Shown here piece after piece: positions 35,723 through 48,792 of a stretch of 64,000 bases of DNA. Origin of the DNA: Scylla paramamosain (taxonomy: Eukaryota > Arthropoda > Malacostraca > Decapoda > Portunidae); NCBI RefSeq assembly GCF_035594125.1, contig NC_087156.1:20846997-20910996 (forward strand). Direction: 5' to 3'. Position numbers and translations under genes: made by a program. Numbering within the stretch: the first letter of the stretch is position 1; each line of letters begins with the position of its first letter. The notes beneath the pieces were generated by a model that had not been told where the DNA came from, searched no databases, and was given only the letters and a program-made list of their open reading frames with translations.

Positions 35723-36211
35723 TTTACCAACTTTACCAGTGCAGAGTTGCAGGGAGGAAATGTCAAGATTCTCCTCGCATAAATCGTGAAAAAAAAAAAA
35801 GTTACATCTCCTCTTTCTCCACGTATTCTCCCAGTGAGTCTCTTATTACTATTTTTTTCTTGCTTTTTCATTGGGAGGAGGAGGAAGAGGAGGGAGAGGG
35901 GGTGAATGCGTAATGAAAACTAGCTTGTAAATAAGTCTTTGAGATGTACATGTTTCAGGAGTAACTTAAATATTTGAACCAACTTTTTTTTCTCTCTCTC
36001 TCTCAATCTCCCGCTTTCTTACTTTTTTTTTCTTTCTTTCTTTCTTATACACGAGCAGGTAACGGAAATAAATCTGAGACGCCTTCGCCGTGCCTCCGTG
36101 CCTCTCACACCGGGATACTTGCACTGGATAACATCAACACGCGAGTCTGGCTGTGCGTGTGCATGGGGTGTCGTTTTTGTTTCCAGCAGTGCACTTTGGG
36201 TTAAGTGAATG

Positions 36212-36640
36212 TCTGTGTTTATTTTTTTAGTATGTTTTATTATTATTACCTGTGTGATTTTGTTAATATCTGTTATTATTTTCTTTTTTGTTGTTGTTTG
36301 GGATTATCCTTACCATCGTTATTATTATTTTTTTTTTTTATCCGTCGTTTCTTTGTCTTGGGGTTTTGCTAATCTCGGTATCATCTACGTTTATTTTTAT
36401 GGTCATCTTTTATTATTATTAATACCTTTTTTTCATTTAATTATTATCTTCTCGTTGTTTAGCGATTACCTTTACCATCCTTACTATTTTCTATCACTGT
36501 CCTTGTTTTGTTAGGTTAATCTCAGTACTGTTTATGTTTATTTTTATTATCTTTTATTATTATTACCTGTATTAACATATTATCCTTCACCACCACCTCT
36601 TTTTCCTTTACGGGTCTTGCTAATATCAGTACCGTTTGAA
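36212..36640 (+). repeat. Three-copy degenerate tandem repeat
   Basis: Three units of roughly 140-170 bases, each with GTTTATTTTT, CTTTTATTATTATTA, TTACC-TTACCATC and GCTAAT(C/A)TC-GTA. Boundaries are near 36,388 and 36,528. Confidence 0.65.
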
Positions 36641-36927
36641 CCCGGGACGCGGCTTGCCTGTTAGGACTCTTATAATAACAATAATGGTCTGTATACACAA
36701 GGTAGGAAGGGACACGTGCCTTCATGCTGGTTAATTAATCACCGCTGCTTTATTGACGAGTCACGAAAGCAGTAAACACAGCGCTAACTAGTCACTCCGC
36801 TTGCAGGATTGGTGTGTTTTTCTTACCTTGATCTCACGGCGGTATGTAACCTTAGTGTGGCGTCAAAATTCTATGTTTATTTATCTGTGTAATTATCTAT
36901 TTACCAATCTGTGTCTGTCTGTCTCAG

Positions 36928-36959
<32 letters not shown>

Positions 36960-37129
36960 TTTTTTTTTCCTTGTCTGCTTATCTTTTTCTCCTTTTTTTC
37001 TTGCTTTCTTTCCTTCTTTTTCTTTCTTGCTTTTTCCTTTCTTTTTTCTTTTACTTTCTTTCCTCCAGCCTTCCTTACTTTATTTTTTCTTGCTTTCGTT
37101 TATGTTTCTTTCTTTCTTTTTCTATCCCT

Positions 37130-37256
37130 CTCTCCATCTATTTATCTATGTCTATCTATCCATCTGCCTATTTATCCGTTTATCTGTCTCTCTATTTATC
37201 TATCTATCTATCTATCTTTCTATCTATCTGTCTATCTATCTATCTATCTGTCTGTC

Positions 37257-37298
<42 letters not shown>

Positions 37299-37300
37299 AA
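37130..37300. repeat. (TCTA)n tetranucleotide repeat
   Basis: TCTA units with TCTG and TTTA variants, purest at 37,258-37,298. Confidence 0.93.
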
Positions 37301-37439
37301 TCAGTCAAGTCACTCATCTCACAACCCAGTACTAAAAAGCCTTAAGATCCGCCTTTATTTGGCTGTCCAGCGCAACCCTACAGTACTACAGCATCTTATT
37401 GAAATGCAACGTGTTTGTACCGTGGACTTCAAACCTGGG

Positions 37440-37630
37440 TACCGCATTCTCAAACGTTTCAGCATCTTATTTCCACTACTTTTAACATGGTATATTAGAA
37501 ATTATTAGGGTTTTCAACGATACTTTCATGCTGGTCGCAATAGATAAACAAAGAAATTAGACTATCAGTGGAAGAAAAAAATACTATGATTATAACTAGT
37601 ATGTGACTATGACTATGAGAACAAGACAGA
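37440..37630. mobile_element. Possible family B-related fragment
   Basis: Contains GCATTCTCAAACGTTTCAGC, close to the family B terminal repeat, and ACTATCAGTGGAAGAAAAAA, shared with 34,125-34,460. A matching right end is not clear. Confidence 0.35.
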
Positions 37631-37988
37631 CAGAATTGCGTTGTGGAGTGATGTGCGCTGCCTTACGAGAACCACGCTGCAATGTTTACTTTATTCCTGA
37701 CACGTATGAGCAGAACGCAACGTGAAGAAAAGCCTGTCCTGACTCACATGTTCGTAGGTTCTTCTCTGCCACTGACACGCTAGGAGTTTGCTATTTATGG
37801 CGTGTTATTTTAAGAAAGGAAAAAGATATATGTGCTTGATTAAACTGATTCATTAATTTTCCATTGATACCCCAGGAAATATTAGTACATTTTTTTTTTT
37901 TTATGAATTACAAAAAGATGTGTAAAATTGTTGTTCGAAATAGTTTGTTTTCCTTTCTAGTATTTTTTTATTATTTTGATTATTCTTT

Positions 37989-38240
<252 letters not shown>

Positions 38241-38556
38241 GTTCTTGCATTATTAATCTTTCTCCTACTGCAGATGTTTATAGCCACTTAAACCAGCACA
38301 TTAACGTTCACCTCTGGACTTTTAAAAAGGGGGAAAAAAAATAAAAGGACGTTCACTCGGACTTGGAGAGGAATGCTTGCTGCGCACATGACACTAAACA
38401 TGTACATTAGGAGGGACCGTCCAAGAAGCACAACTGCTTCCGAGCCTCCCTTTTGTTAACACAGGACACGCACTGGAGTTCTCTTGAGGCTCGAGTCTGT
38501 CTGGCTTCGTAGCACTGGGGGAGGGGGGTCCGTCACGTAATGACCTGCATAAACAA

Positions 38557-38560
<4 letters not shown>

Positions 38561-38652
<92 letters not shown>

Positions 38653-38984
38653 CTGATGGTGGGTGCTGAGATGACCTTCTGTTGTTGTTGTTGTTGTTGT
38701 TGTTATTGTTGTTGTTGTGGTGGTGGTGGTGGTGGTGGTGATTTTCTTTTTCTTTTTGTTTTTGTTGTTCTTGTTCTTGTTCTTATTTTCTTGTCCTTAT
38801 TCTTCGTGCGCAGTTACAGTTACACGTGGCTAAATATCATTCATCGTCACGTATGTTAGCCTTGTCTTGTTCTATTCAGGCTTGAAATGGATGAGTTTAA
38901 TTAAAAATGAGAATGAAAATGCTTCACCTTGAGGAACGTGATGACACAAAACTTAAATGTCTAGAAAAGAAATGTAAGGGAAAG

Positions 38985-39030
<46 letters not shown>
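38561..39030. repeat. (CA)n and (TTG)n-(TGG)n microsatellites
   Basis: (CA)n 38,561-38,650; (GTT)n passing into (GGT)n 38,681-38,740; (CA)n 38,989-39,030. Confidence 0.94.
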
Positions 39031-39033
<3 letters not shown>

Positions 39034-39346
39034 CAAAACAAATTACTTTTTTTTTCTTTTTGCGAGTATTTTTTTTTTTTTTTTTTTTTAAGATTTCATA
39101 ATGATTCCCCATGATGTTGTAAAGCAAATGATTCTCACAAATTATGCCAGTATTAACCCTTCCCTAATGATGTGTAAATATTTGAACAGTTAGGAGATTA
39201 CCTTGATGACAGTAAACCTCCACTCCTGTACTGGCATCAGGGGCGTGCGTGGCCTCGCCTTTGGCACCATCCACCACTGAATTAGCAACCCTTCCAGTGA
39301 TCAATCCCTTCAGTACCACGGCATTAGTTCAGCTTTATTTAGGATA

Positions 39347-39470
39347 TAAGAACATAGGAAAGTGAGTGAAGCTGCAAGAAGCCTACACGTGGCAGTCCCT
39401 GTATGAAACATACCTTCCTTTTTCCATCCATCATCCCCATCCTTAAATCTGGCTAATCTTTTAAAAACTC
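39347..39470 (+). mobile_element. Interspersed repeat fragment (decapod type)
   Basis: The words AAGAACATAGGAAAGTGAG, GAAGCTGCAAGAAGCC, TACACGTGGCAGTCCCTGTA and CATCATCCCCATCC match, from memory, a repeat that is very common in decapod genomes. A second, later part of what I believe is the same repeat lies at 46,853-46,950. Recognition is from recall and cannot be verified here. Confidence 0.45.
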
Positions 39471-39479
39471 ATCTCTTAT

Positions 39480-40516
39480 AGTCTCTCGTGGTGGGAGAAG
39501 AGTAGGATGGAAATTGTGATCTCTTCATGATGCCGTGGAATCTCGTAAATAGTTATAGAGCGCAAGAAACAGACATTCATCAGACCACGAGAGCTCCAAA
39601 CAAAAAAGACAGTCGCCTCTCCCTCACAGCGTGGTTATTGGTGTGAGTGACGAGAGTGCTGTGCAGGACTTATGATAGCCTTGCATCAGTTGTAGGTTAC
39701 TCTAAGAAAGCTATTAAGAAATTTTGGCAGGAGACGCTGTTACATAACCAGCAGTTCAGCAGAAAGTACAGACGCGTGTTCTCCGGGGGATCCGACTGCC
39801 GGCGTGGGATGATGCGCCCACGGCCATTTTTACTCGTGTAAATAGACGAGGTTCTCTTATTTTTTTTTTTTTTCACAGAGATGAGTTTGTATACATTTGG
39901 ATTTTTTACGAGGTGATAATAACTTTGTTTTTATTCTTTATTGCACTGCTTTATGTGAACCCAATAATTTACGAGTGTTTCCCGTCAGCGCTTGTGTAAT
40001 GAGAGCGAGACACGCGGCGCACAGAATACCTGAGAGCGAGGTGTTGCACTACAAATTATGACACATTCCCTGGAAGGAGATTGCTAACCCTGCACTCACT
40101 TACCTCGAGGTGGAGTGCCACCCTCCCGAGTGGGGGCCGCGAGCCAGCCTGGCCCCTCCACGGCAGCGGTGCCCCGGGCTGGTGGCGGTGAGGTTGCTGG
40201 GCTAATATTGGGTGCGTGTTTGTGGGTGTGGTGCCAGACAGTGGCGGCGCGGCGAGGCGCTCAGTGTAGGTGAGGGAGCAGTTGGGGTGCGCGCGTCAGG
40301 GTCGCCACAGGCCGGGGCACTCACCGCCCAGCACCACGGCACCACGCCTGTCCGCCGCGCCCTCCATCCACCGCCGCCACGCAGGGTCATGCCAGCAAGA
40401 TGGCCCCCTCCAAGGAGCTCGTACGTAGGTGGCAGGGCAGCGCACTTATCTCGGAATTCTTGTGCATAGTGGTCACAACGGCACACCCCTCCTTTGTTGT
40501 ATAATTGTAAATATTG

Positions 40517-40552
<36 letters not shown>

Positions 40553-41710
40553 GAGTGGTAATTTGGAGTGATGAATGTGTCAGCAATGTGTGTGGTGACT
40601 CGAGCAGCAGCGAGACACGTGGTGGAACACGAGTCTGGCGGTGTTTGTGTTGCCCCTGGCACGAGTTGATCATCGGTGTTGGTTCTGATTCGTAAAGAAA
40701 GAAACATTGGCCTCGGGAGTGGGAAGCCATATGAAACTAAGTACTACATGTACCATTATATTCGTACTTATATATTATTATTGCGTATTATTTTTTACAA
40801 CTAGCGGTGTAGTGTTAACCACTAGTAACATTTCACATATTTTCGTTGTTTTTATTTATATCCATTCGTAACTCTTAATAAAAAAGGACTATGATGATTT
40901 GACCACTACTCTCATGGTCCGATTTGTTTGAATGTTCTCTCACCTTTGATGTTTAGTTGATTGAATTAAATAGAGGTGATTCGTAAATGTTGTCTTTAAA
41001 GGACCGAATTGGATACGATTATTTTCAAACCACCGGCTTTTGTTTGCATGTAAACCTGAAAGGCATTCATTATTGGCGTGGAGGGGCCAGAGCTGTTGGC
41101 TTTATCGTGAGTGTCGCCGCGGGGCAGCCCTTCGCTTGGCTCCCCCCACATTACAGATTGATGAATGTAGGTTTACGCTTTACATTAGACCATTGAGTTC
41201 CGAAAAATAACTAACAACAAAGATCCACTTCATTGTTTGTCCATTTCTTCATTTCTTCATTCCTTCATTTGCCTCTCTATATGTTTATTTCTTGCCGTGT
41301 TGATGCAGCTTGAGTTAATAAGCGGTGGCAAACAAGTCAGTAGGCGAAGAATGGGGGTATTTTCATCACCGCTAGGCAGACGCGAGCAGTGGTAAGTGAT
41401 GGCGGGACAGGGCGGTGCATCAAGCCGAGAGATAGCAGGCTGACAGTGATAATTACCATAGATTGTGTCCCGTGACCAAGTGTGTACGGCTCTGGCATGC
41501 CTTCCTCGGCCAAGTGTGTGCCACTGTCAGGTGTGTCGTGGTTAGGGAATAGTCCAGGTGTCGGCCACGGGGAGTCTCAAGGTGCTTGTGTAGACTGATC
41601 TCATGTGCCACACCCGAGGACCGACCATTACCAACACTAGCCACACTCTTGGTGTTCCTTGTCCTGCACACAAACTTTACCCAACAGGTTTGCATCTATA
41701 GTCATGACGC
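39480..41710. other. Intronic unique DNA before exon C
   Basis: Contains a (GT)n run at 40,519-40,552 and a GC-rich, CpG-containing patch at 40,090-40,420. The patch might be promoter-like, but no coding exon with a phase-1 donor is evident. No gene is supported. Confidence 0.45.
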
Positions 41711-41715
41711 CCACT

Positions 41716-41721
41716 TATAAA
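41716..41721 (+). promoter_or_regulatory. TATA-like box near first exon C
   Basis: TATAAA in CACTTATAAATTTG lies just upstream of exon C. A TCAGTT initiator-like site begins at 41,756, about 40 bases downstream, which is slightly too far for the usual TATA-initiator spacing of about 30. If transcription starts there, the ATGs at 41,727 and 41,751 would be excluded and translation would begin at 41,835. Confidence 0.3.
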
Positions 41722-41726
41722 TTTGT

Positions 41727-42108
41727 ATGCATGTAACGTTGAGTGGCCAGATGTCTCAGTTTGTGGCCTCACGCACAGGGGAGGGCGTGAGCGGTAGTCC
41801 CGCCCGCCCTCGTCCCGCAGCCTCCGCTTCGCCCATGCCCCGGTTGCTGCTGTCTGCGGCAGGGCTGAGCGGCTCCGCTTCTCGTCTCAGCGGAGGGGCT
41901 GCGGGCGCCGGCCTGTCCACCTCCAGACTGGCAGCATCCTACACGGCCCTCGGCTCCTCGGCCTCCTCGGGCTACGGCTCCTGTGCCGGGGTGGCCGTGG
42001 CCTCAACACGACACGAAGACTCTGAGGACCTCTCTGATGTTTCATCCGGCGCCACCTCAGAGGACTCCTCCAGACGCCGACGAAGACGCTCAGCACAGTC
42101 CATGAAAG
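41727..42108 (+). CDS. Liprin-beta, alternative first coding exon C
   Basis: An in-frame stop at 41,718 means coding must begin in or near this exon. In-frame ATGs lie at 41,727, 41,751 and 41,835; the longest is annotated, but the TATA and initiator positions favour the later ones. The product is rich in Ala, Ser and Gly, then has an acidic Ser segment (HEDSEDLSDVSSGATSEDSS) followed by a six-Arg run and SAQSMK. The donor AAAG/GTGACG at 42,109 leaves phase 1, so it can splice directly to 43,525 across an intron of 1.4 kb. Joined to the shared exons it gives 1,124 codons. No known domain is seen. The pattern of an acidic Ser-rich patch recalls exon A without being alignable by eye. Confidence 0.6.
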
Positions 42109-42477
42109 GTGACGGACACGAGGCTTAGTCCACGTGCTGCCTCCCCTTACCAGTACTAGAGTTGCCTGTCGCTTGCACCCATTGTGGTAGTGTTCCCCTC
42201 CCTCCCCGTCCATCGCAGCGGACTCAATTTCCCGGTCTTTGTACTCCCTCCCTCCCTCCTTCCCTCGTTTCTTTTCTTCCCTCCCTGCAAAGTGTATTAA
42301 TACCCATATGCTAGTTTTCCGTCCGTCCGTCCGTCCATACATCCATGCAAATGCTCGACCGCTCCCACTCTCCTTCCAGCGTGGCTAGCGTGTGAGTGCT
42401 CCCTCCCTAGAGTGTGATCAGTTTTTAACATTAACGATTTACCTTTATGATTTGGTGACTATTTGTTCATAACAGGT

Positions 42478-43014
<537 letters not shown>

Positions 43015-43524
43015 ACCCATAGTCTTGGCGGTCAGAATAGTGCACGTGGCAGGACAGCTGTAGACATGAAACGATTGTATCTCTGTTTTGACCATTTTAA
43101 TGGAGCGACTTATAGATTAGAGGAACGTCATGCCGGCGTCTGACGCAATGTAACAACCGTGCCTTTGCTCTACCTACATTTGCGCTACTTAACCTTGGAC
43201 TTAAGTCATCATTGAGTCATCAGCTGAACTGATCGTTTTGATGAAGGGATTGGTACAGAGCAACAGTGCACCAAGCAACAGTGCCGTTTGTTGTTACTGG
43301 TCCCACCGGAGACGTTTGTCACTGGGCGTCTTCCCCGGCAAAGTTCTTTGTGCACTTACTTACTCGTCACTCTTACTAAGTTTTGATTCATGCATGGCCT
43401 CCCATAACTATAGATTACTAAATTCGCAAAATACTGTCACTAAAAGTTATTTTTATAAGTTTGGCTGTATATAACTTTAGCAGTACACAACACGAAGGGT
43501 CTTTAATGTGGCACCTCTCTGCAG

Positions 43525-44429
43525 GCGAGGCATCTGTTTCTGGGAATGAAGACTTTGAGTGGGTGCGAGGCTCACCAATGTTGACCGACTTACGGGAAGG
43601 TCAGGTCACGCGGCTGGCCACGCCCCCTGACCACCGCACTCATTCCTTGAGGTCCACACTTACCACGCCAACCGAGGCAGTGGAGGAGGTCTGTGCCGGG
43701 CTGACTCCCCGCCATCGTCAGTACCCGCGGCCCCCTCCCGTGCCTCGCCCTAGGACTCTGGAGGCCGGAGAGCTCGTCCCTCACAGATCCATCCGAGATT
43801 TGTTAAGGGACAGCATTCGGGACTCCCGTGACAGCCTCCGTGACCGTTTATACTCTCCCTCTCGTGAGCTGACCGCGCACAGACTGTCCAGAGACTCGTC
43901 AGTAGAACGTGGAGCAAGAGATTCTTCATGTGAGCGAGCCTCTGTGTCCAGTCTCCACCAGCACAGCCACCACCACCACCACGTGACGCCTTCGCGCCTC
44001 AGTCAGCACGCTTGTTGTGATCCTCCCTCCTGTTGGTGCGAGGAGGAGGAGCTTGACTACGAATCCTGCGATGAGCGCCACCACCACCACCGGCATAGTT
44101 ACCATGAAGGTCTGCACCGCGCCCACCTGCACCAGCTGCAGCCCCACCATCACCACCACCGATCGAGCCGCGACCCATCACGTGAGCGGCGTGGGTCAAG
44201 GGGTCAAGGGGCAGGAGACAGTGGCAGATCTTCACCCTGCTGCTGTAGGCACTGTCTTCAGGCAGGGTCCCATAGCTCCCTAGCTGGCCACGACTACTGT
44301 GCCAACAATCGCCTGGCGCTACCCTGCACTAACAAGGTGGGTGGAGGCCTCGTCACCCCGCAGGGGAGCCGTCAACACCGCCGTCTCGACTCTGACTACA
44401 TCGCTTTGTGGAGCTGCCACTCCCCGCCG
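43525..44429 (+). CDS. Liprin-beta, first shared exon (linker rich in Arg/Asp and Cys/His)
   Basis: Acceptor CTCTCTGCAG ends at 43,524; the exon begins in phase 1 and stays open for 301 codons. It opens with EASVSGNEDFEWVRGSPMLT, which resembles the region before the coiled coil in liprin-beta proteins. It then carries a PRPPPVPRPR proline stretch, an RD-repeat segment (SIRDLLRDSIRDSRDSLRDR), several poly-His runs and two Cys clusters (CCDPPSCWC and CCCRHC). The donor is chosen at 44,430 (CCG/GTACGT) because the sequence up to there still looks coding. A good alternative donor at 44,337 (AACAAG/GTGGGT) is also in phase 0 and would remove 31 codons. Both join the next exon in frame. Parts of this exon are low complexity, and the family assignment comes mainly from the exons that follow. 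Confidence 0.7.
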
Positions 44430-45106
44430 GTACGTGCCACTCACACTGGGCCTCACACTCACCCTCACACAGCAGTTTCGACCAGTAAAGTGTTAATACT
44501 TATATTGACAAAGACAAACATTTATTTTTTCAGAGTCGTACGCTTTTTATGTCGCTAACGTGTAGTTAATCATCCTTCCTCTGCTGTTTAAGTCCATTGG
44601 TGCGAGTGATGGATCACATAGTGTGTGTGGTATGTATGGGCGGCTGGAGGTTCCTGCAACTAACTCAGGACACCGCATGGTATCCACCTACTAGACCTCA
44701 CACTCGTCTGGCACACAGCACCACCCCGCTGCGTGACGGCACCTTCCCGTCGATACAGTCAGCACGCGTAAACCTAAGACTCTCAGTTCAATGCTCGTCT
44801 TTTATCAGAATCACTCACAGGGAAAGACACCTATCAGGAGACACTTGCTTGTTGCCGATGCCAGGCTGAAGACGTGGTGCCAGGTCGGGGGTGGGTGCCG
44901 GGGCTGCGCAGGCCGGTGTGTAACGGACCTGACACCGCTTACAGGAGTTCACTTACCAACCTATAGTTTTGTGCTAACCACGGACCACTAATCACACCAA
45001 GACCTACTAGTGTGTATTAAATGTGTAATAGTTGCACATAACTAGTGTTGTGTCGCTAGAGATGCCAGCAGCCTGTGTCGAGGTCGGACGGCGTTGTGTT
45101 AGCAGA

Positions 45107-45154
<48 letters not shown>

Positions 45155-45866
45155 ATGCATGACCCACGTGCTGTGCCTTGCCTGCCCGCCTGTCTGGATG
45201 GACCTGTTCAGTTATTACCACCATTATTATACATCCATTCATCTCTGCGTTCGTTTACGTTTTGTTACCAGCACTGCTGTTGCTTGTATTGTCTTCTTTC
45301 CACTCCAGTCTACTTCACCGTACAATACGCTCAAGCACTTACTGTATTTTAATGTATTTTCGTCTTTCATTACACGCGCATTAGAGTAGCTGCCTTTATA
45401 AGCAGTATTATTTATCAGTTTACTTGTCAAGATGCATCGCTTAGCCTGCACAGAACACGAGGACTGGAATCTGGTGCACGAAAATTAAAATGGGTTTTAG
45501 TCTAATAAAAGTTATATAGTAGATAATTTAGTCTCTCTTAATTTGACTCGAAAACAATCTAAGAAACAGGAGGAAGAAGAAAACAAAGGGAATTTTATCT
45601 TAGTGTTGTGGCAATGTTATAAGAGTTACACAAGATTGATCAGGGAATGTTTTAGGCAGGTACTCTTCTGTAGGAATTGAGTAATTCGGACCTTGAGTAT
45701 TGCATAGGTGGAGAAACTTTGGACCTGCATCTTACTTTTGTTTACTAGTTGAGATATTTATAATACTTTAATAATAGTGTGTGTCTCTTTTGGTGTTCCT
45801 TATTTTTCTGTCATTAGTTATCGTGTTGTATGTGTGTCGAATTTTTTTTTCCTTCCTTCCTTTTTT

Positions 45867-45898
<32 letters not shown>

Positions 45899-46086
45899 TA
45901 TTTATTTATTTATTTATTTGCGATGTGATAACAACGTGATAACATAGGAAGTTTTTTTCCAGTTTTTGTTTTCTTTCCAAGAAGTGAATGAACTTGTGGC
46001 GTGACATATAGTGTTGTTGTTATTTATTCTTACTGCTCTTTTTATTATTATTGTTGACATTATGATTATTATTATTATTATTATTA

Positions 46087-46129
<43 letters not shown>

Positions 46130-46185
46130 CATTATTATTATTAATTATTGTTATTATTATCATCATTATTATTATTATTATTATT

Positions 46186-46247
<62 letters not shown>

Positions 46248-46377
46248 TTTTTATTAGTATTATTATTGGTGACTGTTGTAATAGCGATGTTTTTGTTCTT
46301 TTGTTTCTGTTAGTTTGTTGTTATTTGTTAATTTATTGATTTATTTCATTCTATGTTACCATTATTATCTTTATACA

Positions 46378-46436
<59 letters not shown>

Positions 46437-46635
46437 ATCAGGTTTCATAGTCAGTTACCTACAGTATTCGAAACTTTGTCACTGGGATATTGAGCCTCTC
46501 TTCAGGCACAGTTACTCACATCTCAATAGTCTCAGCTGTATCATAGTATGGGCACTGTTCACTCCCATAAACCATAAAAGACTAGACACACAAATGAAAA
46601 AAAGTTTTATGACAAGAACATCAGCTTATTTTCTT

Positions 46636-46852
46636 TTAGCCCTTTGACTGCCACCTGATGCACCTTTTCCCAATGATTAACAATCACTCCCAAACAGCTT
46701 TACTTGTTCTACAGCCACATCCAATCTTTAAACTGGGTAGAAATTGCAAAATGTATTGTTTTTAATCACTAACTTTCTTGTAGGTGCTTATAAAGACTTC
46801 ACGAAGTGCTTCTGGTGTTGGTAATTGTTTTATGTCACAGTGAAAGGATTAA
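46636..46852 (-). mobile_element. MITE-like element, family A, copy 4
   Basis: 217 bases bounded by TTAGCCCTTTGACTGCCA and CACAGTGAAAGGATTAA. It reads as the reverse complement of copies 2 and 3, including CAGCCACATCCAATC, GGGTAGAAATTGCAAAATG and TAGGTGCTTATAAAGAC. Confidence 0.8.
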
Positions 46853-46950
46853 GGTGTTATAGTGACTCAGCACCAACAGCTTGATTACTGAGTTAGTTAC
46901 AGTTATCTACCACTCTATATGAAAACCAGTTTCTTCCTTTCTTTTATTTA
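46853..46950 (+). mobile_element. Interspersed repeat fragment next to MITE-A
   Basis: GTGACTCAGCACCAACAGCT, TGATTACTGAG, CTACCACTCTATATGA and AACCAGTTTCTTCC resemble the downstream part of the repeat seen at 39,347. It begins exactly where the family A element ends, so the MITE may have inserted into it or be joined to it. Confidence 0.4.
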
Positions 46951-46952
46951 TT

Positions 46953-46987
<35 letters not shown>

Positions 46988-47690
46988 TTCTATTATTTAT
47001 TTTTTTTTAGGCAGAAGCTACATCCATGGTATTGTAGGCTCAAGTTATCAAAAATCTCTTTTTCCCCTTCTGCTCTCATGCTGCAAGGAACAGTCACCCT
47101 TGGGAGTTTCTGAATAATTGCTGCAGTTTTCACTTCAATGTTTCTCAGGGGATGGGTTGTTTAGTTGAATAATATGGGCCAATGTGTCTAGTAGTTCTAA
47201 ATGACTTGCACACATATGAACACAGACAACAGTAAGTATACATCACTCATTGCATTTCCTGACTGGACATTTCAGGTCAGTGCTTTATTCAGAATTGTAT
47301 GTCCGCAAGAATTTCTTTGATTTGAGCTGTGAGAATGTTTGTTGTGTGAGTCTCAGGTAGGCTTGTCCACTTTTGCTAAGGAGATATTTGTGTGAGTCAT
47401 ATTATTTATTGTAGTTCTCAGTTCATTCAGGTTGAATGCAATATCATTTAACTTTTTTTGACATTTTAAGTTTGCAAGTGTGTTCATTGTATTCTATTAT
47501 TGCATTGATCTTAACTAACAAGAGACTGGAATTTTCATGTATGATTTTAACTTTTATGTTCATAAATATATTGCATATGTGCTTGAATTGGAATGCGAGG
47601 ATGGTTAAAGCTTAATACTGATGTTAGGAAGATTGCCTCAGCAAAGGTTACTTATGTAGAGATATTGATGATGCCTTGCAATGCTGACAG

Positions 47691-47867
47691 GGCAGCTCAC
47701 TGGAGGACCGGGTCATGCGCCTGGAGGGTGACAAGGAGTCCCTGCAGCTACAGGTGACAGTCCTCACTGAACAGGTTGAGGCACAGGCGGAGAAAATCAC
47801 CGACCTGGAGAATCTGCTGGATGACAAGAAGGAGCAGCTACAGAAGACTGAGGAGCAGCTTCAGAAG
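47691..47867 (+). CDS. Liprin-beta, coiled-coil exon 1
   Basis: Acceptor GCTGACAG, then 59 codons in phase 0 to donor CAGAAG/GTGCTG. The peptide includes RLEGDKESLQLQVTVLTEQV, a close match to the signature start of the liprin-beta coiled coil, followed by EAQAEKITDLENLLDDKKEQ. Heptad spacing of Leu/Val/Ile is clear throughout. This region mediates homodimerisation or partner binding in the family. It is the first exon that identifies the gene beyond doubt. Reading through the donor would meet a stop four codons later, supporting the splice. Confidence 0.93.
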
Positions 47868-48096
47868 GTGCTGATGATTTGAACTGTTGCTAGTTGCCTT
47901 GTGCAGAGCTAGTAGTCACCCACATTTTGTGAAAATTCCATGTACACTTCTTGTCACTTACTTCATGTAATGCAGGTTTGTGCAGTAGGAAGAAAGAATG
48001 AGTTCAAAGCATTTGTGATGTAGCAATATGTATATACTTCATGTGACTGTAGTGTGAAGAATATTATATGATACATACACTCTTGTCACAGAAGAC

Positions 48097-48245
48097 CATT
48101 AAATAGGCTAAATTTAAGATCTTTTGCACTGACAGATAATAGCTATAAATAATGAATTTTTTCATGTGTCATTAAATAGGCTAAATTTAAGATCTTTTGC
48201 ACTGACAGATAATAGCTATAAACAATGAAATTTTTCATGAGTCAT
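48097..48245 (+). repeat. Tandem duplication, unit 73 bases
   Basis: CATTAAATAGGCTAAATTTA starts at 48,097 and again at 48,170; the two units differ at only a few positions, so the duplication is recent. It lies in the intron between the two coiled-coil exons. Confidence 0.92.
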
Positions 48246-48792
48246 TTATGTTTTCATAAATATAAACCAATTTCGTCTATGCAGTGTGGAGGTAAAACTT
48301 GCTTTGTTTATGTGTAATCATGAAAATATAAACTCAAGGTAACTTATCTAGCTTTTAAAGGGAAAACTGAATGTTTCTCATTAATATTTGTCTAAACAGA
48401 AATACAATAATTGCCTCCTTATTCCTCCCAACCCACCCATTTAAGAATAGTTATGTATCCTCAACCTCTTGATTAATATGGGACTCATTATGAACCCCAG
48501 AGTTATGCCTCACCATTTGAACAAGTTGCTTGCCACTCCATCATGGTTGCAATTGTGGCAAAATCCTGATCCAGTGTTTTATGAAATTATTCGTTCATAC
48601 TTTTATTCATGTATTATGTTGATTATTAGTGGTGGACAAGATACATTAAGGAGGTGCTGTGGAAGCAGCTTTTTCATGGAGACTGCTTATACAAAAGTCT
48701 TCATTTCTATACATATAAACAGTCACATTTTTTTTAATTATACATTTTCAATAAAGCATTAAAAAAATTAATACTTTTCTCATTTTTTGCAG

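Larger units (their letters stand above)
44430..47690. repeat. Intron with (TGT)n, (TTTC)n, (ATT)n-(ATC)n and (GA)n
   Basis: (TGT)n 45,107-45,155; TTTC then TTTA tetramers 45,862-45,920; ATT triplets 46,056-46,190 passing into ATC triplets to 46,247; (GA)n 46,379-46,434; TTTA units 46,946-46,990. The remaining DNA is AT-rich and unique, and no further exon is seen. Confidence 0.85.

Noticed and set aside
39647..39841. Short frame with a basic, possibly DNA-binding look
   Set aside because: Sixty-four codons without a recognised motif or splice signals; not supportable.
46011..46313. Poly-Ile/Tyr/His membrane-like protein
   Set aside because: Translation of ATT and ATC triplet repeats.
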